35,463 bases of DNA, taken from positions 1-35,463 of the IMG/VR virus record IMGVR_UViG_3300021962_000316; one strand, written 5' to 3'. The stretch comes from a virus. The notes beneath the pieces are model-generated. The model saw nothing but the letters and a program-made list of their open reading frames with translations, did no database searches and had not been told where the DNA came from. Of the stretch, positions 1 to 6,187 are shown one piece after another (the stretch's first letter is position 1; each line of letters starts with the position of its first letter). The position numbers and the translations under genes were made by a program.

Positions 1-127
1 GTGCATCTGATAAGATACCTGCTACGACCATCTCTAGACCGCTGCACTTTGCTGTAATGCTGTCCATGTATTGCTCTTTGATGTCTTCTGTAGACATACC
101 GTACATTGCTTGTTCTCTGCTGTTCAT
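1..127 (-). CDS. Hypothetical protein, N-terminal part only (cut by left edge)
   Basis: An open frame starts with ATG at 127 and runs off the left edge, giving 42 visible codons that begin MNSREQAMYGMSTEDIKEQY. The segment is mildly acidic, rich in Met, Glu and Ser, and has no membrane stretch. It follows the small membrane peptide at 130-225 by 2 bases, so the two are probably translated from one message made from the promoter at 250-278. I do not recognise the family and the C-terminus is missing. Confidence 0.55.
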   Translation of the reverse strand, partial: MNSREQAMYGMSTEDIKEQYMDSITAKCSGLEMVVAGILSDA

Positions 128-129
128 GA

Positions 130-225
130 TCAAACCTTTGTCAAAATGTAGTAGAAAAACGGACCGAATGCAACTGCTACGAACAGCGCTGCTTGGGATA
201 CTTCTATCGCTAGCTCTTTTATCAT
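130..225 (-). CDS. Small single-pass membrane peptide (31 aa)
   Basis: A 31-residue frame begins MIKELAIEVSQAALFVAVAF and continues with Gly-Pro-Phe-Phe-Tyr-Tyr, so almost all of it is one hydrophobic helix. The chosen ATG at 225 has an AAAGGAAC ribosome site just upstream. A second in-frame ATG at 243 sits 6 bases after the -10 box and would make a leaderless 37-aa form. It stops 2 bases before the next gene. Small early membrane proteins are common in T4-type phages, but no specific function can be assigned. Confidence 0.45.
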   Translation of the reverse strand: MIKELAIEVSQAALFVAVAFGPFFYYILTKV

Positions 226-249
226 CTGTGTTCCTTTGTTCATGCCTCA

Positions 250-278
250 ATTATAGCACGAAATGGACAACCTGTCAA
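250..278 (-). promoter_or_regulatory. Sigma70-like early promoter
   Basis: On the minus strand there is a perfect TTGACA, a 17-base spacer and a perfect TATAAT. The spacer begins GGTTGTCC and ends CGTGC, close to the spacers at 3220, 4476 and 6247. Transcription should start near the ATG at 243, ahead of the small genes at 130-225 and 1-127. An AGGGTC-like/TTTGCTTGAC context upstream of the -35 is shared with the other early promoters. Confidence 0.8.
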
Positions 279-342
279 GCAAAGACCATACGTAGCAGTA
301 GGGTATATAGGTACACGAACTGCTCCTTTTAGCATGCTTTTA

Positions 343-395
343 GAAAAACGGCGTAAAAATGCTAATGCTGACATAGACTTATAACGCCGTTTTCT
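343..395 (-). terminator. Hairpin terminator after the 418-651 gene
   Basis: The arms GAAAAACGGCGT (343-354) and ACGCCGTTTTCTC (383-395) are nearly perfect inverted repeats separated by 28 bases. Read on the minus strand, the hairpin lies 23 bases past the stop of the 418-651 gene and ends in a TTTTTC run. That is the position expected for a terminator of that gene. The long loop makes the assignment moderate. Confidence 0.55.
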
Positions 396-417
396 CAGTT
401 CTCAGCGCCAGCAACAC

Positions 418-651
418 TTAAAAAACAGTGCCAGCAAACTGCTCATAGTCGTAAAATGCTACGAGTTTGTCATCTTTGAAGTATACAGTTAAACCCCCAA
501 GATCATCGCGTTCGTCATAAGCGCCAGCAATGAGTGCATCGAACATTTCTTCGAGTCGTTCTTCAGATGTAGTCTCTGATAGCTCAGACCAATCTACAGT
601 GTACTCTGTAGTGTTTATCAGTTCAGATTCAGCTTCTGTTAAAGTGCGCAT
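418..651 (-). CDS. Hypothetical acidic protein (77 aa)
   Basis: A 77-residue acidic protein with an N-terminal Glu/Thr/Ser-rich half and a C-terminal segment LTVYFKDDKLVAFYDYEQF that looks like paired beta strands. ATG at 651 has AGAAAGGTC upstream and a strong promoter at 684-712. A hairpin terminator follows, so it appears to be a one-gene transcription unit. No family was recognised. Size, acidity and its own strong promoter fit an early phage effector of the kind that binds host proteins, which is inference only. Confidence 0.7.
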   Translation of the reverse strand: MRTLTEAESELINTTEYTVDWSELSETTSEERLEEMFDALIAGAYDERDDLGGLTVYFKDDKLVAFYDYEQFAGTVF

Positions 652-683
652 AATATAGACCTTTCTGTTTTGCTACATAGAGT

Positions 684-712
684 ATTATAACACCATATAG
701 AAATCTTGTCAA
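684..712 (-). promoter_or_regulatory. Sigma70-like early promoter
   Basis: Minus-strand TTGACA, 17-base spacer and TATAAT, all consensus. The -35 box overlaps the TGA stop of the upstream gene at 709. It drives the 418-651 gene, whose ATG lies 33 bases past the -10. Its spacer lacks the TTGTCC motif seen in most neighbouring promoters. Confidence 0.8.
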
Positions 713-924
713 TAGCTTTTTGAGGGGAATCTAGCCGTTGGATCTGCCCGAAGTTTCATGCCAGAATTCGATTTACCCCTTGCTGAGACCGGTTTCGGAT
801 TCTTACGGCCTTTGAGTTCTTGAACGTAACCACCGGAAGCTAGAAACTTTGCGACTGCATCCTCTTGCATAGAGCGCGCGACATCTTTCGATACGGGTGC
901 TAGTTCTTTAAGCATTGTATTCAT
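709..924 (-). CDS. Hypothetical basic protein (71 aa)
   Basis: A 71-residue basic protein with the segment VAKFLASGGYVQELKGRKNP followed by a Lys/Arg/Ser-rich tail, so it could bind nucleic acid. ATG at 924 has GAGGAAC about 7 bases upstream. It overlaps the end of the 908-1240 gene by 17 bases, which suggests coupled translation. Its stop overlaps the -35 of the next promoter. No family was recognised. Confidence 0.7.
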   Translation of the reverse strand: MNTMLKELAPVSKDVARSMQEDAVAKFLASGGYVQELKGRKNPKPVSARGKSNSGMKLRADPTARFPSKSY

Positions 925-1240
925 AGTAATGTTCCTCTTCTTTAATTAAAAAAACGCCTCTAACAAGCGAGCTGATAGAGTCAGCCGGGTGCCAGAAATG
1001 TCTGCGATCTCTGTAAACAGTAGAGCTTAAGATCTCAAATGCTTTAGGCCTGATAATAGTGGTACCGTGTGCTCCCCATACGTGTGCCATACAGTCCCAG
1101 CGCTCTTTAGCTCTCTCAAGCGCCCAAGCTCTGCTTTGCTCTTCGCCATAGTAATCTTGATACTGACTAACGTGCGATACGAATAATGTCTCAGATCCGT
1201 CTTCCCAGACCTCTCGAATTAAGTAATCTATTGCTGCCAT
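908..1240 (-). CDS. Hypothetical protein (110 aa)
   Basis: The likely start is the ATG at 1240, giving a protein that begins MAAIDYLIREVWEDGSETLF. A longer frame reaches 1381 but would lie inside the upstream gene, so the short start is preferred. The sequence is rich in Trp, Tyr and charged residues and has no membrane segment. It starts one base after the stop of the 1242-1418 gene, consistent with translational coupling. Function unknown. Confidence 0.7.
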   Translation of the reverse strand: MAAIDYLIREVWEDGSETLFVSHVSQYQDYYGEEQSRAWALERAKERWDCMAHVWGAHGTTIIRPKAFEILSSTVYRDRRHFWHPADSISSLVRGVFLIKEEEHYYEYNA

Positions 1241-1241
1241 C

Positions 1242-1418
1242 TTAAGCAACCTTGTCCCATGCGCGTTTGCTTTCGATTGCGAAGATTGCATATGCCTCAA
1301 TGGTCTTACGAGTCTGTGCCATGGGATTCTCTTTGACAAAAGCAATGAAGTCGAAAAACTCCATTCCCAAGAAGTCTGCATCTGATTCCAAATGCTTGAT
1401 TGCTGTCTCTATTCTCAT
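1242..1418 (-). CDS. Hypothetical protein (58 aa)
   Basis: A short, largely helical protein beginning MRIETAIKHLESDADFLGME. ATG at 1418 follows an AAGGAATA ribosome site and a promoter at 1443-1471. A longer frame to 1475 would run through the promoter, so it is rejected. It heads a small operon with the 908-1240 and 709-924 genes. No family recognised. Confidence 0.65.
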   Translation of the reverse strand: MRIETAIKHLESDADFLGMEFFDFIAFVKENPMAQTRKTIEAYAIFAIESKRAWDKVA

Positions 1419-1442
1419 ACTATTCCTTGTTGCTATGTCTCT

Positions 1443-1471
1443 ATTATAGCACATTCTGATCGTTTGGACAA
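1443..1471 (-). promoter_or_regulatory. Sigma70-like early promoter (variant -35)
   Basis: Minus-strand TTGTCC, 17-base spacer and TATAAT, followed by AGAGACATAG as in the related promoters at 3220 and 4476. The spacer ends AATGTGC like those promoters but carries a different middle part. Upstream, a CCCT...AGGG hairpin and GGGTTATTGCTT precede the -35. It serves the 1242-1418 operon. Confidence 0.7.
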
Positions 1472-1508
1472 GCAATAACCCTTCAGGGCGCTAGGGTACT
1501 TTAAGCGG

Positions 1509-1537
1509 TTGACAGAACTTTGAAACGATGTTAAAAT
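1509..1537 (+). promoter_or_regulatory. Plus-strand promoter-like element facing gene 3' ends
   Basis: TTGACA, 17-base spacer and TAAAAT on the plus strand. The same arrangement with a near-identical spacer end (GAACGATGT or GAAACGATGT) recurs at 3276 and 4542. Here it reads into an AT-rich gap with the DnaA boxes and then antisense into the 1680-2024 gene. No plus-strand gene lies ahead of it. Whether it is active is unknown. Confidence 0.5.
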
Positions 1538-1679
1538 AGTAGATTGCTTTAAAGATTATAATGATTTAATTAAAACGATTATCATCTAGTATTATCTGAC
1601 CATATTCAAACATCTACAACGCTATTCCGCTTTTCTATATAGGCTCGATTATCCACAGGTTATCCACAGTATTATCTAC
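1538..1679. other. AT-rich intergenic gap with two tandem DnaA boxes
   Basis: This gene-free stretch holds two perfect TTATCCACA boxes in the same orientation at 1649-1657 and 1660-1668, with start points 11 bases apart, about one helical turn. To their left lies a very AT-rich stretch (about 1550-1600) that could melt easily. TTATCCACA is the classic high-affinity binding site of bacterial DnaA. The layout is compatible with a replication origin or a DnaA-responsive control site. I see no credible gene in it. Confidence 0.6.
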
Positions 1680-2024
1680 TTAATCTCTATCTCGCATAGA
1701 ATCTATCATAGCATTATCGTTTAATTCCTTATAGTTTCTTCTATCTATTACGTGACTATTATCTAATGCCGTTACGTGTTCTACAGTATATTCGTTATTA
1801 ACTGGATAAACGGTTTTACTCGTTTTAATCATATCTTTAATCGCTCCTATATCGTGTCTCGTATAATACGTTCCTATATAGAATCCTTCTATATTCTTTA
1901 GGCCTAGAAGAGTTCTGGGACTATCAACATACTGATATACTACGTTTATATCGTCTCTATGCTTATGCATAAACTCGTTATATTCGTTATAATTACCAGA
2001 AACAATATACTTCATTTTAATCAT
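1680..2024 (-). CDS. Hypothetical protein (114 aa)
   Basis: The frame starts at ATG 2024, with AAGGAATAATCT as ribosome site; a second in-frame ATG three codons on is possible. The protein begins MIKMKYIVSGNYNEYNEFMH and is rich in Tyr, Asn and Asp. No membrane segment or known motif. It follows two tiny membrane frames and is the last gene before the DnaA-box gap. Function unknown. Confidence 0.65.
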   Translation of the reverse strand: MIKMKYIVSGNYNEYNEFMHKHRDDINVVYQYVDSPRTLLGLKNIEGFYIGTYYTRHDIGAIKDMIKTSKTVYPVNNEYTVEHVTALDNSHVIDRRNYKELNDNAMIDSMRDRD

Positions 2025-2027
2025 AGA

Positions 2028-2096
2028 TTATTCCTTATCGTGGATTACTATTAAAAATATTAGAATTATAAACAAAATATATGCTAGAAACGGCAT
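2028..2096 (-). CDS. Possible tiny membrane peptide (22 aa)
   Basis: A 22-codon frame encodes a hydrophobic peptide, MPFLAYILFIILIFLIVIHD followed by Lys-Glu. Its ATG directly follows the TAA of the 2097-2216 frame (TAAATG), and its own stop lies 3 bases before the ATG of the next gene. The ribosome site of that next gene forms its last codons. The tight packing supports it, but it is very short and could be a translational-coupling leader. Confidence 0.35.
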   Translation of the reverse strand: MPFLAYILFIILIFLIVIHDKE

Positions 2097-2216
2097 TTAG
2101 TCTTTTCCCACGATTATTGCTATTGAACACGCGATTAACGATAGAATCAAGTAGTATACATCGTTTGTATGTATTGCATATAATGAGAAGATTATTGCTG
2201 GAATATAGAAAATCAT
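2097..2216 (-). CDS. Small membrane protein (39 aa)
   Basis: A 39-residue frame with two hydrophobic stretches, MIFYIPAIIFSLYAIHT and YYLILSLIACSIAIIVG, separated by Asn-Asp-Val. It starts in an ATGA overlap with the stop of the 2213-2410 gene, typical of coupled translation. It fills a gap that would otherwise hold nearly 190 gene-free bases. No family recognised; a two-helix hairpin in the inner membrane is the likely form. Confidence 0.5.
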   Translation of the reverse strand: MIFYIPAIIFSLYAIHTNDVYYLILSLIACSIAIIVGKD

Positions 2217-2410
2217 TTTACATTAAAATGCTTTAGAATCGTTTCTGCGTATGTGCCGCCACCTTGTTTATATACATCTTTTACTTGATTTGCACACTCG
2301 CGAATAATCTCTTTCGCGAAGTTTTCGAGAATAACATCAGTTGATTCTGAATGATCTAGTGGGTCTCTATCGAGAATAGTAGCATACTTATCAATTAAAT
2401 TATCAAGCAT
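2213..2410 (-). CDS. Hypothetical protein (65 aa)
   Basis: A 65-residue, mostly helical acidic protein beginning MLDNLIDKYATILDRDPLDH. It contains EIIRECANQV and a GGGTYAETILKHF ending. Similar short phage proteins with an I-x-E-C-A/V pattern are common and uncharacterised, including the 8957-9220 protein of this window. It overlaps its upstream neighbour by 8 bases. Function unknown. Confidence 0.7.
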   Translation of the reverse strand: MLDNLIDKYATILDRDPLDHSESTDVILENFAKEIIRECANQVKDVYKQGGGTYAETILKHFNVK

Positions 2411-2594
2411 TTCCTAAATCCTGGTATAGAGCATTATCTGCGTCTTCTAGTGATGAGATATAATCATTATACCAAACATCGAATCGAATTGGATCGACCT
2501 CTTTTAGAATATAACCAAATGAATATTCGATACCAGCTAGATTAACCGGCGGATAATCGTCGTTTAACATATCCATAAACTCTTGCTTATTCAT
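2403..2594 (-). CDS. Hypothetical protein (63 aa)
   Basis: An acidic 63-residue protein beginning MNKQEFMDMLNDDYPPVNLA and rich in Asp, Tyr and aromatic residues. It overlaps the genes on either side by 8 bases, so it sits in a translationally coupled run of four small genes (3011 down to 2213). No motif or membrane segment. Function unknown. Confidence 0.7.
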   Translation of the reverse strand: MNKQEFMDMLNDDYPPVNLAGIEYSFGYILKEVDPIRFDVWYNDYISSLEDADNALYQDLGNA

Positions 2595-2799
2595 ACTTTA
2601 ATTCCTCCCAAACTCTTTCTCTTACTACAGTATCTCCCGCTTCTTCGTATGCGGGATCATCTGCTAATTGCTGTAATAATCCCGATACTTGATGCCAGGT
2701 TAATCTGGCGCGTTTAGCTAAATCGACGATTCTGAATACTTCATAATCACCTTGTTCTGTGAACATTCCATATTCTGGAACTACTATATTATTTTGCAT
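2587..2799 (-). CDS. Hypothetical protein with a possible small HTH (70 aa)
   Basis: A 70-residue protein whose middle, FRIVDLAKRARLTWHQVSGL, reads like a helix-turn-helix: a helix, a turn around ARLTW and a recognition-like helix. That suggests DNA binding, but the call rests on pattern only. It shares one base with the upstream stop and overlaps the next gene by 8 bases. The start is the only ATG that fits the packing. Confidence 0.6.
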   Translation of the reverse strand: MQNNIVVPEYGMFTEQGDYEVFRIVDLAKRARLTWHQVSGLLQQLADDPAYEEAGDTVVRERVWEELKYE

Positions 2800-3011
2800 T
2801 ATGATTGCGCCTTAGGTAATTTCATAAACTCTGATAATTGATAAATGACTTCTTCATAAGCATCGCATAAATCCTCGTCTGTATCCTGAAAATGTTCCCA
2901 ATTTTCAGCAATTGATTGTAAACCTAAAATAATCTCAGAACCAAATCCGGATCTTTTAGTATAATCAGCAATTAGATCAAATTCTGATAATGTGTTATAA
3001 TTTATAGACAT
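2799..3011 (-). CDS. Hypothetical acidic protein (70 aa)
   Basis: An acidic, helical 70-residue protein beginning MSINYNTLSEFDLIADYTKR. ATG at 3011 follows AAGGAAACATT, a good ribosome site lying just past the stop of the 3021-3194 gene. It is second in the operon from the promoter at 3220. No family recognised. Confidence 0.7.
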   Translation of the reverse strand: MSINYNTLSEFDLIADYTKRSGFGSEIILGLQSIAENWEHFQDTDEDLCDAYEEVIYQLSEFMKLPKAQS

Positions 3012-3020
3012 AATGTTTCC

Positions 3021-3194
3021 TTATTCTGAGTAAATAGAGTTTTCGGCAGATTCGATTATTTCCTGAGTTTCAGCAAATAATTTAGTATCCTCGGGTTGAA
3101 TTAGACCCCGATAATTAGCTTCAAATAAGCAACTTAAAAGCATTTGAATTTGAGCATTATTTAGCTCGACTAAAATTGTGTTTTCTTTTTGCAT
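3021..3194 (-). CDS. Hypothetical protein (57 aa)
   Basis: A 57-codon frame beginning MQKENTILVELNNAQIQMLL, with an acidic C-terminal half. ATG at 3194 has AGAAGGAAATAGA upstream and the promoter at 3220-3248 just before it. It heads the operon of small genes down to 1680. The sequence is helical with no cysteine motif or membrane segment. Function unknown. Confidence 0.65.
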   Translation of the reverse strand: MQKENTILVELNNAQIQMLLSCLFEANYRGLIQPEDTKLFAETQEIIESAENSIYSE

Positions 3195-3219
3195 TCTATT
3201 TCCTTCTTACTATGCCTCT

Positions 3220-3248
3220 ATTATAGCACATTTTGGACAACTCGTCAA
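3220..3248 (-). promoter_or_regulatory. Sigma70-like early promoter
   Basis: Minus-strand TTGACG, 17-base spacer AGTTGTCCAAAATGTGC and TATAAT. The spacer is identical to that of the promoter at 4476 except for its first base. The downstream AGAGGCATAGTAAGAAGGAAAT leader is also shared with 4476. GGGTTATTGC precedes the -35. It serves the operon beginning at 3194. Confidence 0.8.
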
Positions 3249-3275
3249 GCAATAACCCTTCAGAATACTGGGGTA

Positions 3276-3304
3276 TTGACAAAACACTTGAACGATGTTA
3301 AAAT
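3276..3304 (+). promoter_or_regulatory. Plus-strand promoter-like element facing gene 3' end
   Basis: Plus-strand TTGACA, 17-base spacer ending CTTGAACGATGT and TAAAAT, located 2 bases before the stop of the minus-strand 3307-3858 gene. It would make RNA antisense to that gene. The element at 4542 shares the last 12 spacer bases. Activity is not shown by the sequence. Confidence 0.5.
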
Positions 3305-3306
3305 GC

Positions 3307-3858
3307 TCACTCTTCAGTATTATCAGCTTCGTATTCGTACATGCTATCACTGATACCAAACTCTGCATCTAGCTCTTCAGGAATAGTACGCTCAACTTCT
3401 TCTGCTGACATACCGCTAAGTTCATAGTAATCGTCTGAACCATTTTCATACATTCCAGCATAGCACATACCAGACTCATAGTATTTTGCCTCAACCTGAA
3501 AACCCATGCGTTCTAGCTTTTCATAAAACTGAATCGGTGGTGACCAAGCTGTATCAAATACTGCCTCGAGTGCGTCAGGATACTCTGGATCGATGTCGAC
3601 GCTATGACATTCCGTGTCCCACTTCGTTCCCCATTCATTTACGCAAAAATCATACCAGGATGCGTAACCATATTTCTCGATGTTTGATTTTGTCAATTCC
3701 TCATCTGTCTGAGGAGATGCAATTGACTCAGACAGACCTTTCGGCACCGGAACAAACTCATTAAAGAATTTACCTTGAGTCAAAGCGTCGCGCGCTCGAA
3801 TAATCATAGCTGGATCTTCATGAGTGAGGCGAACTGTATTACTGCACCAATTAGGCAT
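3307..3858 (-). CDS. Api92-like protein (183 aa)
   Basis: The N-terminus MPNWCSNTVRL is the hallmark of the Api92/DUF1281-like family found in phages and prophages, which carries a ferredoxin-like fold of unknown function. Further family-like features are NEFVPVPKG near residue 35, NEWGTKWD near 75 and a DTAWSPPIQFYEKL segment near 105. The C-terminus is very acidic. ATG at 3858 has AAGGAATAGAT upstream. It overlaps the putative antisense promoter only at its stop. Confidence 0.75.
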   Translation of the reverse strand: MPNWCSNTVRLTHEDPAMIIRARDALTQGKFFNEFVPVPKGLSESIASPQTDEELTKSNIEKYGYASWYDFCVNEWGTKWDTECHSVDIDPEYPDALEAVFDTAWSPPIQFYEKLERMGFQVEAKYYESGMCYAGMYENGSDDYYELSGMSAEEVERTIPEELDAEFGISDSMYEYEADNTEE

Positions 3859-3867
3859 ATCTATTCC

Positions 3868-4137
3868 TTAAATCAAATCAATTTGTACTTGCTTAGCAAT
3901 TTGAGTAGTATTCATACTCTTCATACTAACCATCGTTGGCAATTCCTCGTTTGCTCTTTTAGCAAAATATCGATCATTACTCAAACGCAATAACCCATCA
4001 AATGCTGCCTGCTTCAAACTATGATGAGCAAACACACTTGACACACCGCCTACCGTAGTGTAGATTCCAAAGCCATCTATGATAACTCTGATCTTTTGCG
4101 AGTTCTTGAACCCGTCGATTAATGTCTTAGTACGCAT
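3868..4137 (-). CDS. Hypothetical basic protein (89 aa)
   Basis: Begins MRTKTLIDGFKNSQKIRVII; the ATG at 4137 lies in a TAATG overlap with the upstream stop, which decides the start over a GTG two codons earlier. Basic overall, with KQAAFDGLLRLSNDRYFAKR in the middle. No known motif. It is second in the operon from the promoter at 4476. Function unknown. Confidence 0.65.
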   Translation of the reverse strand: MRTKTLIDGFKNSQKIRVIIDGFGIYTTVGGVSSVFAHHSLKQAAFDGLLRLSNDRYFAKRANEELPTMVSMKSMNTTQIAKQVQIDLI

Positions 4138-4451
4138 TACCACTCCAATTCTTTAGCTGGGAAACGAATCTTGCCTTCATACTCTAACTGATCTTTCTCG
4201 AACTCTGTCAAGTAGTCGTCGCCGACAATGTTCCAGCTCAAAATAGACTCACGATAAAACTCGTCATCGCTCTCGATCTGTGAGCGTAAGCAAAAGATTG
4301 CTTTGACAGCTTCCTCATCGCCACCTTTGAACCGCTTGATAACGTAATCGCTACCGCCTTTAGCTTTCCAGTATTGAGGACACTCGCCGGTGCCGTCCCA
4401 ATCATGTGCGCCATAATTTTCGTATACTTGAGTTGAAATGAGCAATTTCAT
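4137..4451 (-). CDS. Conserved phage hypothetical protein (104 aa)
   Basis: The likely start is ATG 4451 (MKLLISTQVYENYGAHDWDG), with AGAAGGAAATAT upstream; the longer frame to 4508 runs through the promoter. The N-terminal block with YENYGAHDWDGTG and CPQYWKAKGG is familiar to me from uncharacterised phage proteins. No catalytic motif is evident. It heads a three-gene unit with 3868-4137 and the Api92-like gene. Confidence 0.7.
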   Translation of the reverse strand: MKLLISTQVYENYGAHDWDGTGECPQYWKAKGGSDYVIKRFKGGDEEAVKAIFCLRSQIESDDEFYRESILSWNIVGDDYLTEFEKDQLEYEGKIRFPAKELEW

Positions 4452-4475
4452 ATATTTCCTTCTTACTATGCCTCT

Positions 4476-4504
4476 ATTATAGCACATTTTGGACAACCCG
4501 TCAA
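4476..4504 (-). promoter_or_regulatory. Sigma70-like early promoter
   Basis: Minus-strand TTGACG, 17-base spacer GGTTGTCCAAAATGTGC and TATAAT, followed by AGAGGCATAGTAAGAAGGA as at 3220. It drives the 4137-4451 operon. Confidence 0.8.
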
Positions 4505-4541
4505 GCATTCCCTAGCAACTTGTATGGGTACTACAAAACGC

Positions 4542-4570
4542 TTGACAGAATACTTGAACGATGTTAAAAT
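4542..4570 (+). promoter_or_regulatory. Plus-strand promoter-like element facing gene 3' end
   Basis: Plus-strand TTGACA, 17-base spacer ending CTTGAACGATGT and TAAAAT, 5 bases before the stop of the minus-strand 4576-4890 gene. It belongs to the same repeated family as 1509 and 3276 and would produce antisense RNA. Confidence 0.5.
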
Positions 4571-4575
4571 GCACA

Positions 4576-4890
4576 CTAGGCTGTAATCCAGTCGCCGTCA
4601 TTATCTCTAAATGTAATAGTTTCATTACCATCATATTCATCGATTCTAAAATCGCGACCAATATCAACCCATTCTATTTCTAAATCAGATGCGCCACCAA
4701 AATACCCACCGGGATATTTCTCTTCGCAGTATAACATTATAGTTTCATAACTAGTATTATCTTCAACCATTTTGACGATAAACGGATCAAATAATATCTC
4801 GGGATATTGATTATTCCAAGTATACCACCCAGAACCAAAATCTGGTGAATATAGTACTGCTACTTTATTATCTCTTATTAACTTATCCAT
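4576..4890 (-). CDS. Conserved phage hypothetical protein (104 aa)
   Basis: Begins MDKLIRDNKVAVLYSPDFGS followed by GWYTWN, a block I associate with uncharacterised T4-type phage proteins that begin with an R-D-G/N-K-V-A-V-L strand. The rest is acidic with EEKYPGGYFGGASDL and a C-terminal EWVDIGRDFRIDEYDGNE segment. It overlaps the upstream gene by 8 bases. Function unknown. Confidence 0.7.
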   Translation of the reverse strand: MDKLIRDNKVAVLYSPDFGSGWYTWNNQYPEILFDPFIVKMVEDNTSYETIMLYCEEKYPGGYFGGASDLEIEWVDIGRDFRIDEYDGNETITFRDNDGDWITA

Positions 4891-5182
4891 GATGTATTAC
4901 CAATATCAAATTGCTGTTTTTAATTTCGGATAAATCCGACGGTTCATATATTTGCTGTTCGCCATCCCATTGATCTTGATCGAATTTAGGATGCTCCGGT
5001 TTAATAGGATTAAACTTTACTAAATTGCCAGTATGATGGGACATTATCTGTACATATGCTGGAAATACTCCTTTTGTCATATTGGTTGACATTATGATTG
5101 TATTCCACCCACGAATATTTTTCTCGTATTTTAAATTCCTTAGATTATGTACCATTCTAGATACCTCTCGAATCTTATTCAT
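4883..5182 (-). CDS. Hypothetical protein (99 aa)
   Basis: Begins MNKIREVSRMVHNLRNLKYE and is basic in its first third, with a Pro/Asp/Gln-rich second half. ATG at 5182 lies 5 bases after the stop of the AAA+ ATPase; a second start at M11 is possible. Translation is probably coupled to the ATPase. No family recognised. Confidence 0.6.
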   Translation of the reverse strand: MNKIREVSRMVHNLRNLKYEKNIRGWNTIIMSTNMTKGVFPAYVQIMSHHTGNLVKFNPIKPEHPKFDQDQWDGEQQIYEPSDLSEIKNSNLILVIHHG

Positions 5183-5187
5183 TATAA

Positions 5188-6096
5188 TTATGCACCTTGT
5201 GTCAATACATATTTCGCCAGATTCTTCCAGTCGCCGCCTTCAGCGCGAATCTTTGTCGTTGAGATTAATGAGCGTAAACTCAAATTCTCAATGCTGTTGC
5301 TAATGCTACGAATAAATGCAATTGCGTCAGCTTTATGTGCTGTTGCAAACTCTGGCATAAATGCTTCGTCATTAATCAATACTTCCATACGCTCGATCTT
5401 TTGATCTTGTGTCATGCTCAAGTCAACGCACATAGCACGAGACTTAACAGCTTGGTCTACACGATCAAGATCCATATTACTAATAAACACAATGCTACCG
5501 GTAAACTTAAAGTTTCTAGGCAGATCGTCATCTTTCATATCTGCATTCCAGTTAATCCACCTGTCGCCGTATGAGTCTAAAGCACCCTTGAGCAAGTTAA
5601 GAGCAACTGGGTCTTTGAGCACGCTATCGCAGTCGTCAAACACTAACACTTGACCGTTGCCTTCGAACAATGTGCGATACAGACCTTTAGCGGTACTGTA
5701 ACCTTTGACTACACGAAATGACTTGCTAGTGTTAATACGTTCGCCTTCTTCGAATGACGCTACATCTGTAGTGTCGATCAAGTTCTGTGCTTTGAGCGAT
5801 TTCAAAACAGTATGAGTCTTACCCAAGCCGCCTTGACCTGTGATAATAGCAGATGCAATAGTTTTCTTAGCAACCATCGTCACCATTTGTTCAACAAATG
5901 CAAAACGCTTGTTAATACCAAACTCGTCAACCTTGGGTTGCGTGTTAACAGCGCCGCTGGTCAATTCAACTTGCAAACCCAGCTTAGCAATCTGGTCGCG
6001 AACATATGATTCGTGACGTGATCTTGAGACCATTTTGCCGTCGACAAAGCCCTCGAAACGATTCTTAGCTTTGTTAAATGTTACTTTTACACGCAT
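5188..6096 (-). CDS. AAA+ ATPase (302 aa)
   Basis: Walker A GQGGLGKT lies at residues 87-94, Walker B QVLVFDDCD follows, and SIVFISNMD looks like sensor 1. The N-terminal 80 residues form a small separate domain. The preferred start, ATG 6096, has an excellent AGGAGC site. An in-frame extension of 48 codons to ATG 6240 crosses a promoter and hairpin, and may represent an alternative long form from the upstream promoter. The family is an AAA+ P-loop ATPase of phage type. A role in replication or DNA handling is plausible, but the substrate is unknown. Confidence 0.85.
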   Translation of the reverse strand: MRVKVTFNKAKNRFEGFVDGKMVSRSRHESYVRDQIAKLGLQVELTSGAVNTQPKVDEFGINKRFAFVEQMVTMVAKKTIASAIITGQGGLGKTHTVLKSLKAQNLIDTTDVASFEEGERINTSKSFRVVKGYSTAKGLYRTLFEGNGQVLVFDDCDSVLKDPVALNLLKGALDSYGDRWINWNADMKDDDLPRNFKFTGSIVFISNMDLDRVDQAVKSRAMCVDLSMTQDQKIERMEVLINDEAFMPEFATAHKADAIAFIRSISNSIENLSLRSLISTTKIRAEGGDWKNLAKYVLTQGA

Positions 6097-6129
6097 ATTA
6101 GCTCCTGTGTTTTGCGCTACAATGTCATT

Positions 6130-6158
6130 ATTATAAGTGCTTTTGGACACTTCGTCAA
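6130..6158 (-). promoter_or_regulatory. Sigma70-like promoter, proximal (P2) for the AAA+ ATPase
   Basis: Minus-strand TTGACG, 17-base spacer starting AAGTGTCCAAAAG and TATAAT. GGGTCTTTGCTTGAC precedes and includes the -35, matching the other early promoters. The mRNA would have a leader of about 30 bases with AGGAGC before ATG 6096. Confidence 0.75.
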
Positions 6159-6160
6159 GC

Positions 6161-6187
6161 AAAGACCCTTTACTGCGCTGGGTCTTT
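6161..6187. other. Hairpin between tandem promoters
   Basis: AAAGACCC (6161-6168) and GGGTCTTT (6180-6187) are a perfect 8-base inverted repeat around an 11-base loop, directly upstream of the P2 -35 box. It could terminate or pause transcripts from the distal promoter at 6247, or act as an operator. There is no long T run after it on either strand, so termination is uncertain. Confidence 0.5.

Noticed and set aside
57-332. A 91-codon plus-strand frame at the left end
   Set aside because: It runs through the minus-strand promoter at 250-278 and opposes two well-packed minus-strand genes with ribosome sites.
1538-1600. A 15-codon minus-strand frame in the DnaA-box gap
   Set aside because: Too short, no ribosome site and no hydrophobic or motif content.
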